A DNA stretch of 10,192 nt, from assembly GCA_015663225.1 (NCBI GenBank), contig DQSO01000120.1:1-10192 (forward strand). Reading direction: 5' to 3'. A program made the position numbers and the translations under genes. The notes beneath the pieces are model-generated. The model was not told the DNA's origin, did not search any database, and saw nothing but the letters and a program-made list of their open reading frames with translations. This stretch comes from Campylobacterales bacterium (lineage in GTDB: Bacteria > Campylobacterota > Campylobacteria > Campylobacterales > QNZT01). Below are positions 1 to 7,480 of the stretch, in pieces (position 1 is the first letter of the stretch; every line of letters begins with the position of its first letter).

Positions 1-1011
1 AATATTGACCTATCTCAAGCTATATTTATCGCAACTGCAAATGATTTTTCTCGTATACCAGCTCCACTTCGAGATCGTATGGAGTTTATACACCTAAGCT
101 CATACACACCTCAAGAAAAATTTGAGATAGCAAAGAAGTATCTTATACCTCAAGAGATAAAAAAACATGGTCTAAAAAATAGTGAGTTTAATATATCTCC
201 AGCAGCACTTGAGCTTCTTATCTCAAACTACACAAGAGAAGCTGGAGTTAGAGGACTAAGAAGACAAATATCAAAACTTTTAAGAAAAACAGCTAGAGAA
301 CTTTTAGAAGATAGTTCGATTTTAAAAGTAAATATCACTGTAAAAAACATCAAAAAATACCTAGAAAAAGAGGTATTTATGATAGATGAAGTAGATAAAG
401 AAGATCATGTAGGTATCGTAAATGGTCTTGCATGGACAAGTGTTGGTGGCGATGTTTTAAGAGTTGAAACCTCAAAGATAAAAGGTAAAGGGGCTCTTAC
501 ACTTACTGGAAGTTTGGGTGATGTTATGAAAGAGTCTGTGAAGATTGCTATTAGTGTTGTAAAAGTATTGATTGATGAGAAAAAGTTGGAAATCTCACAT
601 GATAATATCCCACTAACCATCAAAGAGATAGAAGAAGACAAAACAGTAGAACTTAGTGAGATATATAGAAGGTTTGATCTGCATATCCATGTACCAGAGG
701 GTGCAACTCCAAAAGATGGACCAAGTGCGGGTATCGCTATGGCTACTGCTGTATCATCTATATTTTCAAACAAAGAAGTTAGAAGTGATGTTGCAATGAC
801 TGGAGAGCTTACACTAAGCGGTAAAGTTCTTCCTATTGGTGGACTTAAAGAGAAACTTATCGCAGCTTACAAAGCTAAGATAAAAACTGCTCTTATTCCA
901 ACTAAAAACTATGAGAGAGATTTGGAAGATCTGCCTGATATTGTAAGAGAGTCTATGGAAATTATTCCAGTAAAAACAATAGAAGAAGTTTTAAAGATTG
1001 CCCTTGTCTAA
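1..1011 (+). CDS. lon: Lon ATP-dependent protease (3' part; gene enters from the left edge)
   Basis: C-terminal 336 residues of the AAA+ serine protease Lon, which unfolds and degrades damaged or regulatory proteins in the cytoplasm. The reading frame is open from base 1, so the start and most of the ATPase lie outside the window. The visible part begins in the AAA+ module with IATANDFSRIPAPLRDRME (bases 31-87), the sensor-1/arginine-finger region, then the helical sub-domain with YTREAGVRGLRRQI. The protease domain carries the catalytic serine in PKDGPSAG (Ser codon 724-726) and the catalytic lysine in GGLKEK (probably codon 853-855). Between the MKESVKIAISVV helix and the HVPEGATPKDG strand there is a charged stretch about 20 residues longer than I recall for E. 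coli Lon. The 3' end overlaps the start of msrBA by 14 bases, implying co-transcription. Family assignment is essentially certain. Confidence 0.97.
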   Translation, partial: NIDLSQAIFIATANDFSRIPAPLRDRMEFIHLSSYTPQEKFEIAKKYLIPQEIKKHGLKNSEFNISPAALELLISNYTREAGVRGLRRQISKLLRKTARELLEDSSILKVNITVKNIKKYLEKEVFMIDEVDKEDHVGIVNGLAWTSVGGDVLRVETSKIKGKGALTLTGSLGDVMKESVKIAISVVKVLIDEKKLEISHDNIPLTIKEIEEDKTVELSEIYRRFDLHIHVPEGATPKDGPSAGIAMATAVSSIFSNKEVRSDVAMTGELTLSGKVLPIGGLKEKLIAAYKAKIKTALIPTKNYERDLEDLPDIVRESMEIIPVKTIEEVLKIALV

Positions 1012-1858
1012 ACTAAATAAACTAACTCCACAAGAAGAACAAGTGATACTCCACAAAGGTACTCAAGCTCCTTTCAGTGGAGAATATGATGACCACACAA
1101 AAAGTGGTATCTACCAATGCAGAAGATGTGATGCACCTTTATACTACTCAAAAGATAAGTTTCATAGTGGATGTGGATGGCCAAGTTTTGATGATGAGAT
1201 AGATGGTGCGGTTAAAAGAGTTGCTGATACCGATGGCAGACGAATAGAAATAGTTTGTGCTTCATGTGGCGGACACCTAGGTCATCTCTTTGAAGGTGAA
1301 CAACTAACAGCTAAAAACACTCGACACTGTGTAAACTCAATATCTATGAAATTTAAAGATAGTTCAAACTTTAAAAAAGCCTACTTTGCAGGAGGATGTT
1401 TCTGGGGAGTAGAATACTGGTTTGACAAGATACAAGGTGTTATAGAAGCAAGAAGTGGATATATGGGAGGTCATACCCTAAACCCAACATATCAAGACAT
1501 CTGCAACAAAGATACAGGTCACTTAGAAGTAGTTGAGGTTTTATATGAGAGTAATATTGTTACTTTTAAAGATCTTACTAGATTATTTTTCAATACACAC
1601 AACCCTTCACAAAAAAATGGTCAAGGTCCAGATATAGGTAGCCAATACCTAAGTGCAATATTTTACAATGATAAACAAGAGTTGGAAATTGTAAAAGAAC
1701 TCATTAGTGAACTAGAAGCAAAAAAAATAGAAGTAGCTACTAAACTAATAGAAGCAAGTAAGCATAAATTTTATGTTGCGGAAGATTATCATCAAAATTA
1801 CTACAAAAAGAAAAATCAAATTCCTTACTGTCACTCAATGATTGAGAGATTAAAATAG
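998..1858 (+). CDS. msrBA: Fused methionine sulfoxide reductase MsrB-MsrA
   Basis: Bifunctional enzyme that reduces both stereoisomers of methionine sulfoxide, repairing oxidised proteins. Residues about 9-118 are MsrB (R-sulfoxide), with two zinc pairs (C41/C44 and C87/C90), SGCGWPSF holding the probable resolving Cys59, and RHCVNS with catalytic Cys111. Residues about 127-286 are MsrA (S-sulfoxide), with catalytic Cys134 in GCFWG, GPDIGSQY, AEDYHQNY, and Cys278 near the C-terminus as a likely resolving cysteine. The linker is only about 10 residues. No in-frame ATG precedes the MsrB domain, so initiation must be at a non-ATG codon. TTG at 998 sits 9 bases after AGAAG (984-988); TTG at 1004 is the alternative. 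No signal peptide is visible, so it should act in the cytoplasm. Both catalytic centres are intact. The overlap with lon suggests translational coupling and a joint stress role. Confidence 0.96.
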   Translation: MPLSKLNKLTPQEEQVILHKGTQAPFSGEYDDHTKSGIYQCRRCDAPLYYSKDKFHSGCGWPSFDDEIDGAVKRVADTDGRRIEIVCASCGGHLGHLFEGEQLTAKNTRHCVNSISMKFKDSSNFKKAYFAGGCFWGVEYWFDKIQGVIEARSGYMGGHTLNPTYQDICNKDTGHLEVVEVLYESNIVTFKDLTRLFFNTHNPSQKNGQGPDIGSQYLSAIFYNDKQELEIVKELISELEAKKIEVATKLIEASKHKFYVAEDYHQNYYKKKNQIPYCHSMIERLK

Positions 1859-1867
1859 TCATAACAT

Positions 1868-1895
1868 AAAAGAGAGGTTAATAAACCCCTCTTTT
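1868..1895. terminator. Bidirectional hairpin terminator between msrBA and ccoG
   Basis: A 12-position stem with one mismatch (1868-1879 AAAAGAGAGGTT against 1884-1895 AACCCCTCTTTT) closes a 4-base loop. The A-rich 5' arm and T-rich 3' arm give a U-tract on either strand. It lies 9 bases after the msrBA stop and 6 bases from the ccoG stop, the expected place for a shared terminator of convergent genes. Confidence 0.8.
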
Positions 1896-1901
1896 AATAC
1901 C

Positions 1902-3305
1902 TTACTTTTTATCTTTCGCTTTTTGTAATATATCGTATCTAGGATATACGAAAGTTGTCTCTCTTGTAACTACTATTTTTTCTTTTGCATCAGTCGCATA
2001 TGCTTTGATGGTAATAGGTATAGGTGTATCTTTAGTATTGTCCTTTACTAACTCTTTCTCAGTATAGAAAACAACAACTTTTTTAGCTTTTTTACCAGCT
2101 TGTAGTGCAAACTCACTTTTAGGTCTTGCTATCTTAATATCAGGATGCCCTACTATCTCAAAGTAAAATTTATGACTATCTTTTTGTGTATTTTGAAATA
2201 AAAAGATATAAGCATTATCAACTCTTTTACCCTCATCTTTTATCTTATAAAGTTGAGTTGTTCTATTGATATTTAGTAGCATATTCTCTTTTTTACTACC
2301 CATCCATAAAATTCCAATAAATGCTACAGTCAATGCAATACCATAACCAATAGTTCTAAATCTTATAAACTTAGGTTTTCTCTCCTCTTGTATAGCAGAG
2401 TAACTAGTCCAAGTAATAAGTGACTCTTTACCAAGTTTACCCATAACCTCAGTACATGCATCAGCACACTCAAGACAATTAAGACACTCAAGCTGAGTCC
2501 CTCTTTTAATATCTATATGAGTAGGACAAATACGAACACAAGCATCACAATATGTACACTCTGCACTATCATCACTTGCTAGTAGTTCTTTTTTACTTTC
2601 AACAAGTTTATGCGACTGATCTTTACTATATATATTACCACCTCTGTGAGTGTTGTATATAGTCTGGATTGTCTCATGATCATACATAACTGATTGAACT
2701 CTTGCATATGGACAAACATAGATACAAAAGTCCTCTTTTAACTTTATAACATCATAAATCAAGAAACCAGCAATAATCAATATAGTAGTAACCATAACCA
2801 TATGCTCAGATGGATTTTGAATATATTGTATAAAATCCTCAGGTGGAACAAAAAACCATATAAAGTTAATCGCTGCAATAAATGCTAAAAATGTCCACAT
2901 GATAAAACCAATAAATCTTTTAACTATTTGACCTTCTGGTTCTTTTTGTTTATTTTTAATATTTTTTCTAATACCTAATATCTTAGTTTGAATCAAATCT
3001 CTATATATAACTCTAAATATAGTCTGAGGACAAAACCAACCACACCATATACGACCTGCAAGTGTAGTTAGAAAAAATACACCCAAGAAGCCAAATATCA
3101 ATAAAAATGGCATAACATACAACTCTTGCATGTCAAATATTGTAAAAAATAGATGCACCTGTTTATTGCTAAAATTTAGTACAAAAAAGTGTGCTCCATC
3201 TATTTGAATAAATGGTACACCCAAAGCAAAAACTGTTACTATAATAAATGCCCAATATCTCTTTATTCTATAAGGCACCCAACCTTTTAGATAATCTTTT
3301 CCCAT
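1902..3305 (-). CDS. ccoG: CcoG (FixG/RdxA-like) polyferredoxin for cbb3 oxidase assembly
   Basis: Membrane iron-sulfur protein of the CcoG family, which in other bacteria helps deliver copper to cbb3-type cytochrome oxidase and has been described as a cupric reductase. Numbered from the chosen start (467 aa): membrane segments near 18-36, 62-84, 130-153, 168-188 and 318-336; WCGWFCP (87-93) and CIYVCP (194-199) near membrane edges; two [4Fe-4S] motifs with cysteines 250/253/256/260 and 274/277/280/284; then a periplasmic-type C-terminal domain of about 130 residues, typical of FixG proteins. The frame extends upstream to an ATG at 3335, but I choose ATG 3305 (MGKDYLKGW). It has AAGGGG 7 bases upstream, while the 3335 ATG has no ribosome site and overlaps a putative -10 box. 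No ccoNOP, ccoI or ccoS gene is adjacent, so it stands alone here, though an oxidase elsewhere is implied. Confidence 0.95.
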   Translation of the reverse strand: MGKDYLKGWVPYRIKRYWAFIIVTVFALGVPFIQIDGAHFFVLNFSNKQVHLFFTIFDMQELYVMPFLLIFGFLGVFFLTTLAGRIWCGWFCPQTIFRVIYRDLIQTKILGIRKNIKNKQKEPEGQIVKRFIGFIMWTFLAFIAAINFIWFFVPPEDFIQYIQNPSEHMVMVTTILIIAGFLIYDVIKLKEDFCIYVCPYARVQSVMYDHETIQTIYNTHRGGNIYSKDQSHKLVESKKELLASDDSAECTYCDACVRICPTHIDIKRGTQLECLNCLECADACTEVMGKLGKESLITWTSYSAIQEERKPKFIRFRTIGYGIALTVAFIGILWMGSKKENMLLNINRTTQLYKIKDEGKRVDNAYIFLFQNTQKDSHKFYFEIVGHPDIKIARPKSEFALQAGKKAKKVVVFYTEKELVKDNTKDTPIPITIKAYATDAKEKIVVTRETTFVYPRYDILQKAKDKK

Positions 3306-3339
3306 AATGTAACCCCTTATATAAATTTTCCTCATTGTA
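3306..3339 (-). promoter_or_regulatory. Putative ccoG promoter -10 and ribosome binding site
   Basis: Read on the minus strand, TACAAT (3334-3339) is a good -10 hexamer that would start RNA near 3327, giving a leader of about 22 bases. AAGGGG (3313-3318) then lies 7 bases before ATG 3305. No clear -35 is seen, as is common for the main sigma factor in Campylobacterota. The -10 overlaps the alternative upstream ATG, which argues against that start. The assignment is by motif only. Confidence 0.55.
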
Positions 3340-3411
3340 CTACAAATTGACTAAAGAAAGTGTTATTTTTGTGACATTTATTATAAAATTAATAACTATT
3401 ATTTGATATAC

Positions 3412-5496
3412 TTATAATATTAACTCTTTTAACTCTCTTTCTATTTCACATCTTGAACTTGTTTCTATATAGTTTTGACCCTCTATTTTTGCTTTTGTTA
3501 AAAGATTTTTTAGCTTATCATGCGAAACTGGCTTACTAAAATAATACCCTTGTATCAAATCACAATCTATTTTAGAAAGATAGTTAAACTGCTTCTCATG
3601 TTCAACACCCTCAGCAATAACTTTAAGACCAAGTGCATGACTCATTGAGATGATAGCATCTACAATTGGATTGTTAGATACTGAAAGCTCTTTTACAAAT
3701 GATTGATCAATTTTTATAATATCTATTGGTAGTTTACTAAGATATGACAAAGAAGAGTAACCAGTTCCAAAATCATCTATAGCAATCTGCACTCCCATCT
3801 TTTTAAACTGATTTAATATATTTGCTGTTAAATCTAAGTTTTCCATAAATACACTCTCAGTAAGTTCTATCTGTAGATATTTTGCCTCGAAGTCATATCT
3901 ATTTAGAAGACTCTTAACAGTATTTACTAAGTTACTTTGTAGAAGTTGAATAGAAGATACATTTACTGATATTTTAAACTCACAGTTTCTAGCAAGTTGT
4001 ATAGATTTTGCTGATTTTATAGACTCTTCCATTACCATAGCACCAATCTCTAGTATCAATCCACTATCTTCAGCCGCTGGTATAAAATCTAACGGTGGAA
4101 TATTTTTAAGCTTAGGATGCTCCCATCTTACAAGTGCTTCTGCTCCAACTATAGTTTGAGTTTTAGTATCAACTAAAGGTTGATATACTACAAAAAACTC
4201 ACTATTTTTAATCGCATCTTTCATGTTTTTTTCTAACTGAACTTTAGTTGTCATCTCATCATGCATTGATGGTAAGAAAAACTTATAGTCGCTCATTGTA
4301 GATTTTTTAGCTCTTCTCATTGCAAGATTTGCACAATTTATAAGACTCTGTGCATCATTTGCATCTGATGGATAAAAACTTGCACCTATACTAACTTCAA
4401 GACTAACTTCACCTCCATCTATCTCAAAAGGCGAGTTAAAAACTTCTATAATTCGCTGAACAATCTTAGAAGAGTATATCTCATCATCTATATCATCAAA
4501 ACTCATTACAAATGTATCACCATCAAAACGAGCCAAAACATCATAATCTCTTAAGTTACTATTTAGTCTTTTAGCTACCATTTGCAATATTTTATCACCA
4601 TTTGCAATACCTAAAACATGATTTATTGAGTTAAAGTTTTTTATATCCATATATAAAACTACTAAAGAGTTTCTATTTTTTGCAACTCTATTCATACTAT
4701 CATCTAGTTTTTGTATAAAAAGATTTTTATTTGGAAGATCGGTTAAAAGGTCATAACTAGCTAAATAATCAAGTTTTTGAGTTTGCATAGACTCTAAAGT
4801 TTGATTATGACTTGTTAAAAACAGTCTTATATCTCTATGGTTTTGATTTAGAAGTTCATAGTTCCAATAAACTATCTTTTTACTACCATCTTTACAAATA
4901 ACAGGAAAGTTGTCAATAACTCTTAAACTTTTCTTCTTAAATGAGTTTTGAACTTGGCTTAAAATATTCTCTTTATAAGACTCTGGAACAAAAAGTTCTA
5001 CAAAGTTTCGCTCATACACCTCATCACTTTTATATCCAGTAAGTGCTGTTGCATGAATATTAAACTCTTTGATATAACCATTTTTATCAAGACTTATTAC
5101 AACATCTTTAATATCAGAGTGCATATCTACTAAGTTTGAGATTCTGTTTTTTGAAGATTGTTGCTCATAGTCTAGAACTAAAAAGAGAACCTTATCATCT
5201 ACATACCGAACTGAACAAAGCAGGTATTGTGAAGTCTTATCATATGAAGAAAATTCCATTTGAGTAAAATCTATACTCTTTTTAGAAGCTAAATCAGCCT
5301 TCAGAGAATTTTTGAGGTGGATTGGAACAATAGTATCAAAAACACTTCTCTCTAAAACTTCACTCTCATCAAATCCAAAAAGATTTTGACACCCCTTACT
5401 CCAACTCTCAACTATAAAATCACTATCAACAGAAAAAAGACCTATATTTTTCTCATCATCCAACATCAAACTTTTACTAAATAAATCAATACTCAT
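3412..5496 (-). CDS. PAS-PAS-GGDEF(degenerate)-EAL cyclic-di-GMP phosphodiesterase
   Basis: Cytoplasmic signalling protein of 694 aa with no membrane helix or signal peptide. Order: PAS-like domain about 15-110, second PAS about 127-235 (SLDKNGYIKEFN, ALTGYKSDEV), GGDEF domain about 245-405, EAL domain about 420-665. The cyclase signature is altered: DGDTF at 325-329 replaces GGDEF, losing the glutamate needed for metal binding and catalysis, so cyclase activity is unlikely. An RxxD motif (R316-D319) five residues upstream matches an inhibitory-site signature. The EAL domain looks active: E453 (EAL), N512, E544 (ELTES), D574-D575 (DDFGTGYSS), K595, E629 (AEGVE) and Q649 (QGYYFSKP) are all present. 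Expected role: hydrolysis of c-di-GMP to pGpG, tuned by the PAS domains and perhaps nucleotide binding to the GGDEF domain. AGGAT (5502-5506) lies 5 bases before the ATG. The 86-base gap upstream suggests its own promoter. Confidence 0.93.
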   Translation of the reverse strand: MSIDLFSKSLMLDDEKNIGLFSVDSDFIVESWSKGCQNLFGFDESEVLERSVFDTIVPIHLKNSLKADLASKKSIDFTQMEFSSYDKTSQYLLCSVRYVDDKVLFLVLDYEQQSSKNRISNLVDMHSDIKDVVISLDKNGYIKEFNIHATALTGYKSDEVYERNFVELFVPESYKENILSQVQNSFKKKSLRVIDNFPVICKDGSKKIVYWNYELLNQNHRDIRLFLTSHNQTLESMQTQKLDYLASYDLLTDLPNKNLFIQKLDDSMNRVAKNRNSLVVLYMDIKNFNSINHVLGIANGDKILQMVAKRLNSNLRDYDVLARFDGDTFVMSFDDIDDEIYSSKIVQRIIEVFNSPFEIDGGEVSLEVSIGASFYPSDANDAQSLINCANLAMRRAKKSTMSDYKFFLPSMHDEMTTKVQLEKNMKDAIKNSEFFVVYQPLVDTKTQTIVGAEALVRWEHPKLKNIPPLDFIPAAEDSGLILEIGAMVMEESIKSAKSIQLARNCEFKISVNVSSIQLLQSNLVNTVKSLLNRYDFEAKYLQIELTESVFMENLDLTANILNQFKKMGVQIAIDDFGTGYSSLSYLSKLPIDIIKIDQSFVKELSVSNNPIVDAIISMSHALGLKVIAEGVEHEKQFNYLSKIDCDLIQGYYFSKPVSHDKLKNLLTKAKIEGQNYIETSSRCEIERELKELIL

Positions 5497-5582
5497 CTAA
5501 AATCCTAATTATTTTCTTAATCTTAGACTTATATCGACAAATCAGAATTTCAATTTAATAAAAATTCAATATATTTAATAAT

Positions 5583-6578
5583 TTATACCATTTTAGCTTG
5601 ACCACTACCTTTTTGAAGCTCTCCTATAACATAAGCATCACTTTTACTTAACACTTCATCTAAATTTTTGGGACTAACTACAAGTATCATTCCTACTCCC
5701 ATATTAAAAGTTCTATACATCTCTGACTCTTTCACATAATCTGCCATAAATTTAAAGATAGGTAATACTTTGATTGAGTCTTTTTCAACTATAGCATCTA
5801 CATTTTTAGGAAGCACTCGTGGAAGATTTTCAACTATACCACCACCTGTGATATGAGCTAGTGCATTTATAGAACCTTTTAACTCTTTGAAAGTTTTTAC
5901 ATATATACGAGTAGGTTCCATTAAAATATCAATAAGTTTTTTACCATCTATCTCATCTTCAAAACTCATACCAAGCTTATCAAAGAATAGTTTTCGCACT
6001 AACGAATAACCATTTGAATGAACACCAGAACTAGGAAGTGCTAGTAAAATATCACCTTCACTAACATGAGCCAATCTATCAATCTCACTCTTTTCAGCAA
6101 CACCAACACTAAATCCAGCTAAATCAAAATCGCCATCACTATACATGCTAGGCATCTCAGCAGTCTCACCACCAATCAAAGCACACTCACTTATTTTACA
6201 ACCCTCAGCGATACCTTTAACAACTGCCGTAGCTTCTTTGATATCAAGCTTACTTGTCGCATAATAATCTAAGAAAAATGATGGTGTAGCAAAGTTACAA
6301 ATCAAATCATTTACACACATAGCAACTAAATCAATACCAACCGTATCAAACTTTTTAGAGTCAATAGCAAGTTTTAGTTTTGTACCAACTCCATCAGTAG
6401 CAGCAAGCATTACAGGCTGTTTGTAACCTGTTGGTAGCTCATAAGCACCAGCAAAACTTCCAATACCACCTAAAACATTTGAATCAAAAGTAGACTTTAC
6501 ATATGGCTTTATATTTTCAACAAAATTATTTCCAGCACCTATATCAACACCAGCATCTTTATAACTAAGTTTACTCAT
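5583..6578 (-). CDS. purM: Phosphoribosylformylglycinamidine cyclo-ligase (AIR synthetase)
   Basis: PurM closes the imidazole ring in de novo purine synthesis, converting FGAM to aminoimidazole ribonucleotide using ATP. The 331-aa length is normal for the family. Visible signatures: YKDAGVDIGAGN at the N-terminus, ATDGVGTKLKLA (60-71), the MCVNDL metal/ATP region (87-92), FFLDYYATSKLD, GGETAEMP (136-143), SSGVHSNGYSLVRK (183-196), ITGGGIVENLPRVLP and FNMGVGM. The ATG directly abuts the TAG of the upstream 79-aa gene with no spacer. Its ribosome site GGGAG (6585-6589) lies inside that gene's last codons, so translation is likely coupled. The gene ends 86 bases before the EAL gene with no convincing terminator: that gap is very AT-rich, with only a 6-bp GAATTT/AAATTC dyad. 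Confidence 0.97.
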   Translation of the reverse strand: MSKLSYKDAGVDIGAGNNFVENIKPYVKSTFDSNVLGGIGSFAGAYELPTGYKQPVMLAATDGVGTKLKLAIDSKKFDTVGIDLVAMCVNDLICNFATPSFFLDYYATSKLDIKEATAVVKGIAEGCKISECALIGGETAEMPSMYSDGDFDLAGFSVGVAEKSEIDRLAHVSEGDILLALPSSGVHSNGYSLVRKLFFDKLGMSFEDEIDGKKLIDILMEPTRIYVKTFKELKGSINALAHITGGGIVENLPRVLPKNVDAIVEKDSIKVLPIFKFMADYVKESEMYRTFNMGVGMILVVSPKNLDEVLSKSDAYVIGELQKGSGQAKMV

Positions 6579-6818
6579 CTATTTCTCCCACTCACACGGA
6601 GGAAAAATTTGTTTCATCATCCAAGTTGATGGACAAAAGTTAGTAGTAGCCCAAACAAGCATCATAACGATAACAAAAAATTGAAGAGATACAGCTATCA
6701 TAAAGTTTGTACTCTCTTTCATCCCCTCTTGAAAATCAATCGCTGCAGTTGCGAAAAAGTATAAAATTATTCCCAACATGATGGCAGTTAAAATTCTTTG
6801 CATTCTTGAAGCACACAT
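6579..6818 (-). CDS. Small two-helix inner-membrane protein, function unknown
   Basis: A 79-aa protein I cannot assign to a named family. It has two hydrophobic segments (about 9-28 and 38-58) joined by a short acidic polar loop (DFQEGMKESTN). Arginines at 5 and 8 favour a cytoplasmic N-terminus, so both ends would face the cytoplasm. The C-terminal tail is distinctive: NFCPSTWMMKQIFPPCEWEK carries Cys62 and Cys75, prolines and tryptophans and could bind metal or form a redox pair, but this is speculation. A strong AGGAGA (6824-6829) 5 bases before the ATG supports the start and shows this is a real gene. It abuts purM, whose ribosome site it contains, so the two are co-expressed. That placement alone does not imply a purine role. 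Confidence 0.85.
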   Translation of the reverse strand: MCASRMQRILTAIMLGIILYFFATAAIDFQEGMKESTNFMIAVSLQFFVIVMMLVWATTNFCPSTWMMKQIFPPCEWEK

Positions 6819-6852
6819 ATAAATCTCCTATATTTTTTTTGATTTTATCATC

Positions 6853-6993
6853 TTAACCTAAAACCTCTAACTCATCACTATATTTACTATCACAATATGG
6901 TTCACTAGGCTCAACCATCGCCGTTAGCAACTCTTTCATCTTATCTTCATAACCCTCTTTTGCTATAAAAGTAACTCTTTTTGTAATTGTCAT
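6853..6993 (-). CDS. Small 46-aa protein, possible truncated ABM-type monooxygenase
   Basis: A short ORF between yqeY and the 79-aa membrane gene. The translation begins MTITKRVTFIAKEGYEDKMK and continues ELLTAMVEPSEPYCDSKYSD, ending ELEVLG. The first 30 residues resemble the first strand and helix of antibiotic-biosynthesis-monooxygenase (ABM/YgiN-like) domains, which start with a beta strand, then KxGxExx and a helix ending near MVxPS. A full ABM protein is about 95-100 aa, so this would be only the first half. The rest is missing, with just 34 bases before the next gene. AAGGA (7001-7005) lies 7 bases before the ATG and 19 bases separate it from the yqeY stop, so it is placed and signalled like a translated gene. 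It may be a short standalone protein or the remnant of a deletion. The family resemblance is by eye. Confidence 0.6.
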   Translation of the reverse strand: MTITKRVTFIAKEGYEDKMKELLTAMVEPSEPYCDSKYSDELEVLG

Positions 6994-7012
6994 TGTTTTT
7001 TCCTTTAAATTT

Positions 7013-7456
7013 TTAGTTTAGCAACTCTTTAACCACAACATTTATCCGTTTACCATCAGCCTTACCAGCAAGTTCTTTTGAAGCAACACCCATAACTTTA
7101 CCCATATCTTTCATGCTCGTTGCACCAACTTTAGCTACGATATTTTTTACCACTTCACTAAGCTCATCATCACTTAGTTGTTTTGGAAGATAGTGTTGTA
7201 AAACTTCTATCTCTTTTTCATTATTTTCTACAAGATCAGCTCGATTTGCCTCTTTTGCAAAAGAGAGTGCATCTTCTCTCTGTTTTACTGCTTTTTGTAT
7301 GATTTTAATAACCTCTTCACTTCCCACTTCTCGTCGCTCATCTACTTCTATCTGTTTGATTGTACTCATAATAAGTCTTATCGTATCTCTTACTACTATA
7401 TTTTTCTCTTTCATCGCAGTTTTCATATCTGCTTTTAATCTTTCTAAAATAATCAT
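7013..7456 (-). CDS. yqeY: GatB/YqeY family protein
   Basis: A 147-aa protein matching the GatB/YqeY family, whose members share the tail domain of the GatB subunit of glutamyl-tRNA amidotransferase and may contact tRNA; the stand-alone protein's role is not well defined. Visible features: an N-terminal helical part LERLKADMKTAMKEKN followed by VVRDTIRLIMSTIKQIEVD, then QREDALSFAKEANRADLV, EIEVLQHYLPKQLSDDEL, and a C-terminal helical bundle with MKDMGKVMGVASKELAGKAD ending in GKRINVVVKELLN. The frame continues upstream to ATGs at 7465 and 7489. I choose 7456 because AAGGA (7465-7469) lies 8 bases upstream and the family normally starts right before the LERL helix. For the 7465 start the same site would touch the ATG. 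It is the first gene of the likely yqeY-46aa-79aa-purM operon. Confidence 0.93.
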   Translation of the reverse strand: MIILERLKADMKTAMKEKNIVVRDTIRLIMSTIKQIEVDERREVGSEEVIKIIQKAVKQREDALSFAKEANRADLVENNEKEIEVLQHYLPKQLSDDELSEVVKNIVAKVGATSMKDMGKVMGVASKELAGKADGKRINVVVKELLN

Positions 7457-7480
7457 ATTTATCATCCTTTTTTTGCTTGT

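Noticed and set aside
405..773. 122-codon open frame antisense to lon
   Set aside because: It is a reverse-frame shadow of the well-conserved Lon protease domain; its low-complexity Ser/Ile/Thr-rich translation has no recognisable domain.
3360..3379. Possible CRP/FNR-like site (TGTTA...TGACA) upstream of ccoG
   Set aside because: The dyad is imperfect, does not match the CRP/FNR consensus, and lies in AT-rich DNA where such half-sites are frequent.
5543..5566. GAATTT/AAATTC dyad between purM and the EAL gene as a terminator
   Set aside because: Only six weak A-T-dominated pairs with a long AT loop; such dyads are expected by chance in this composition.
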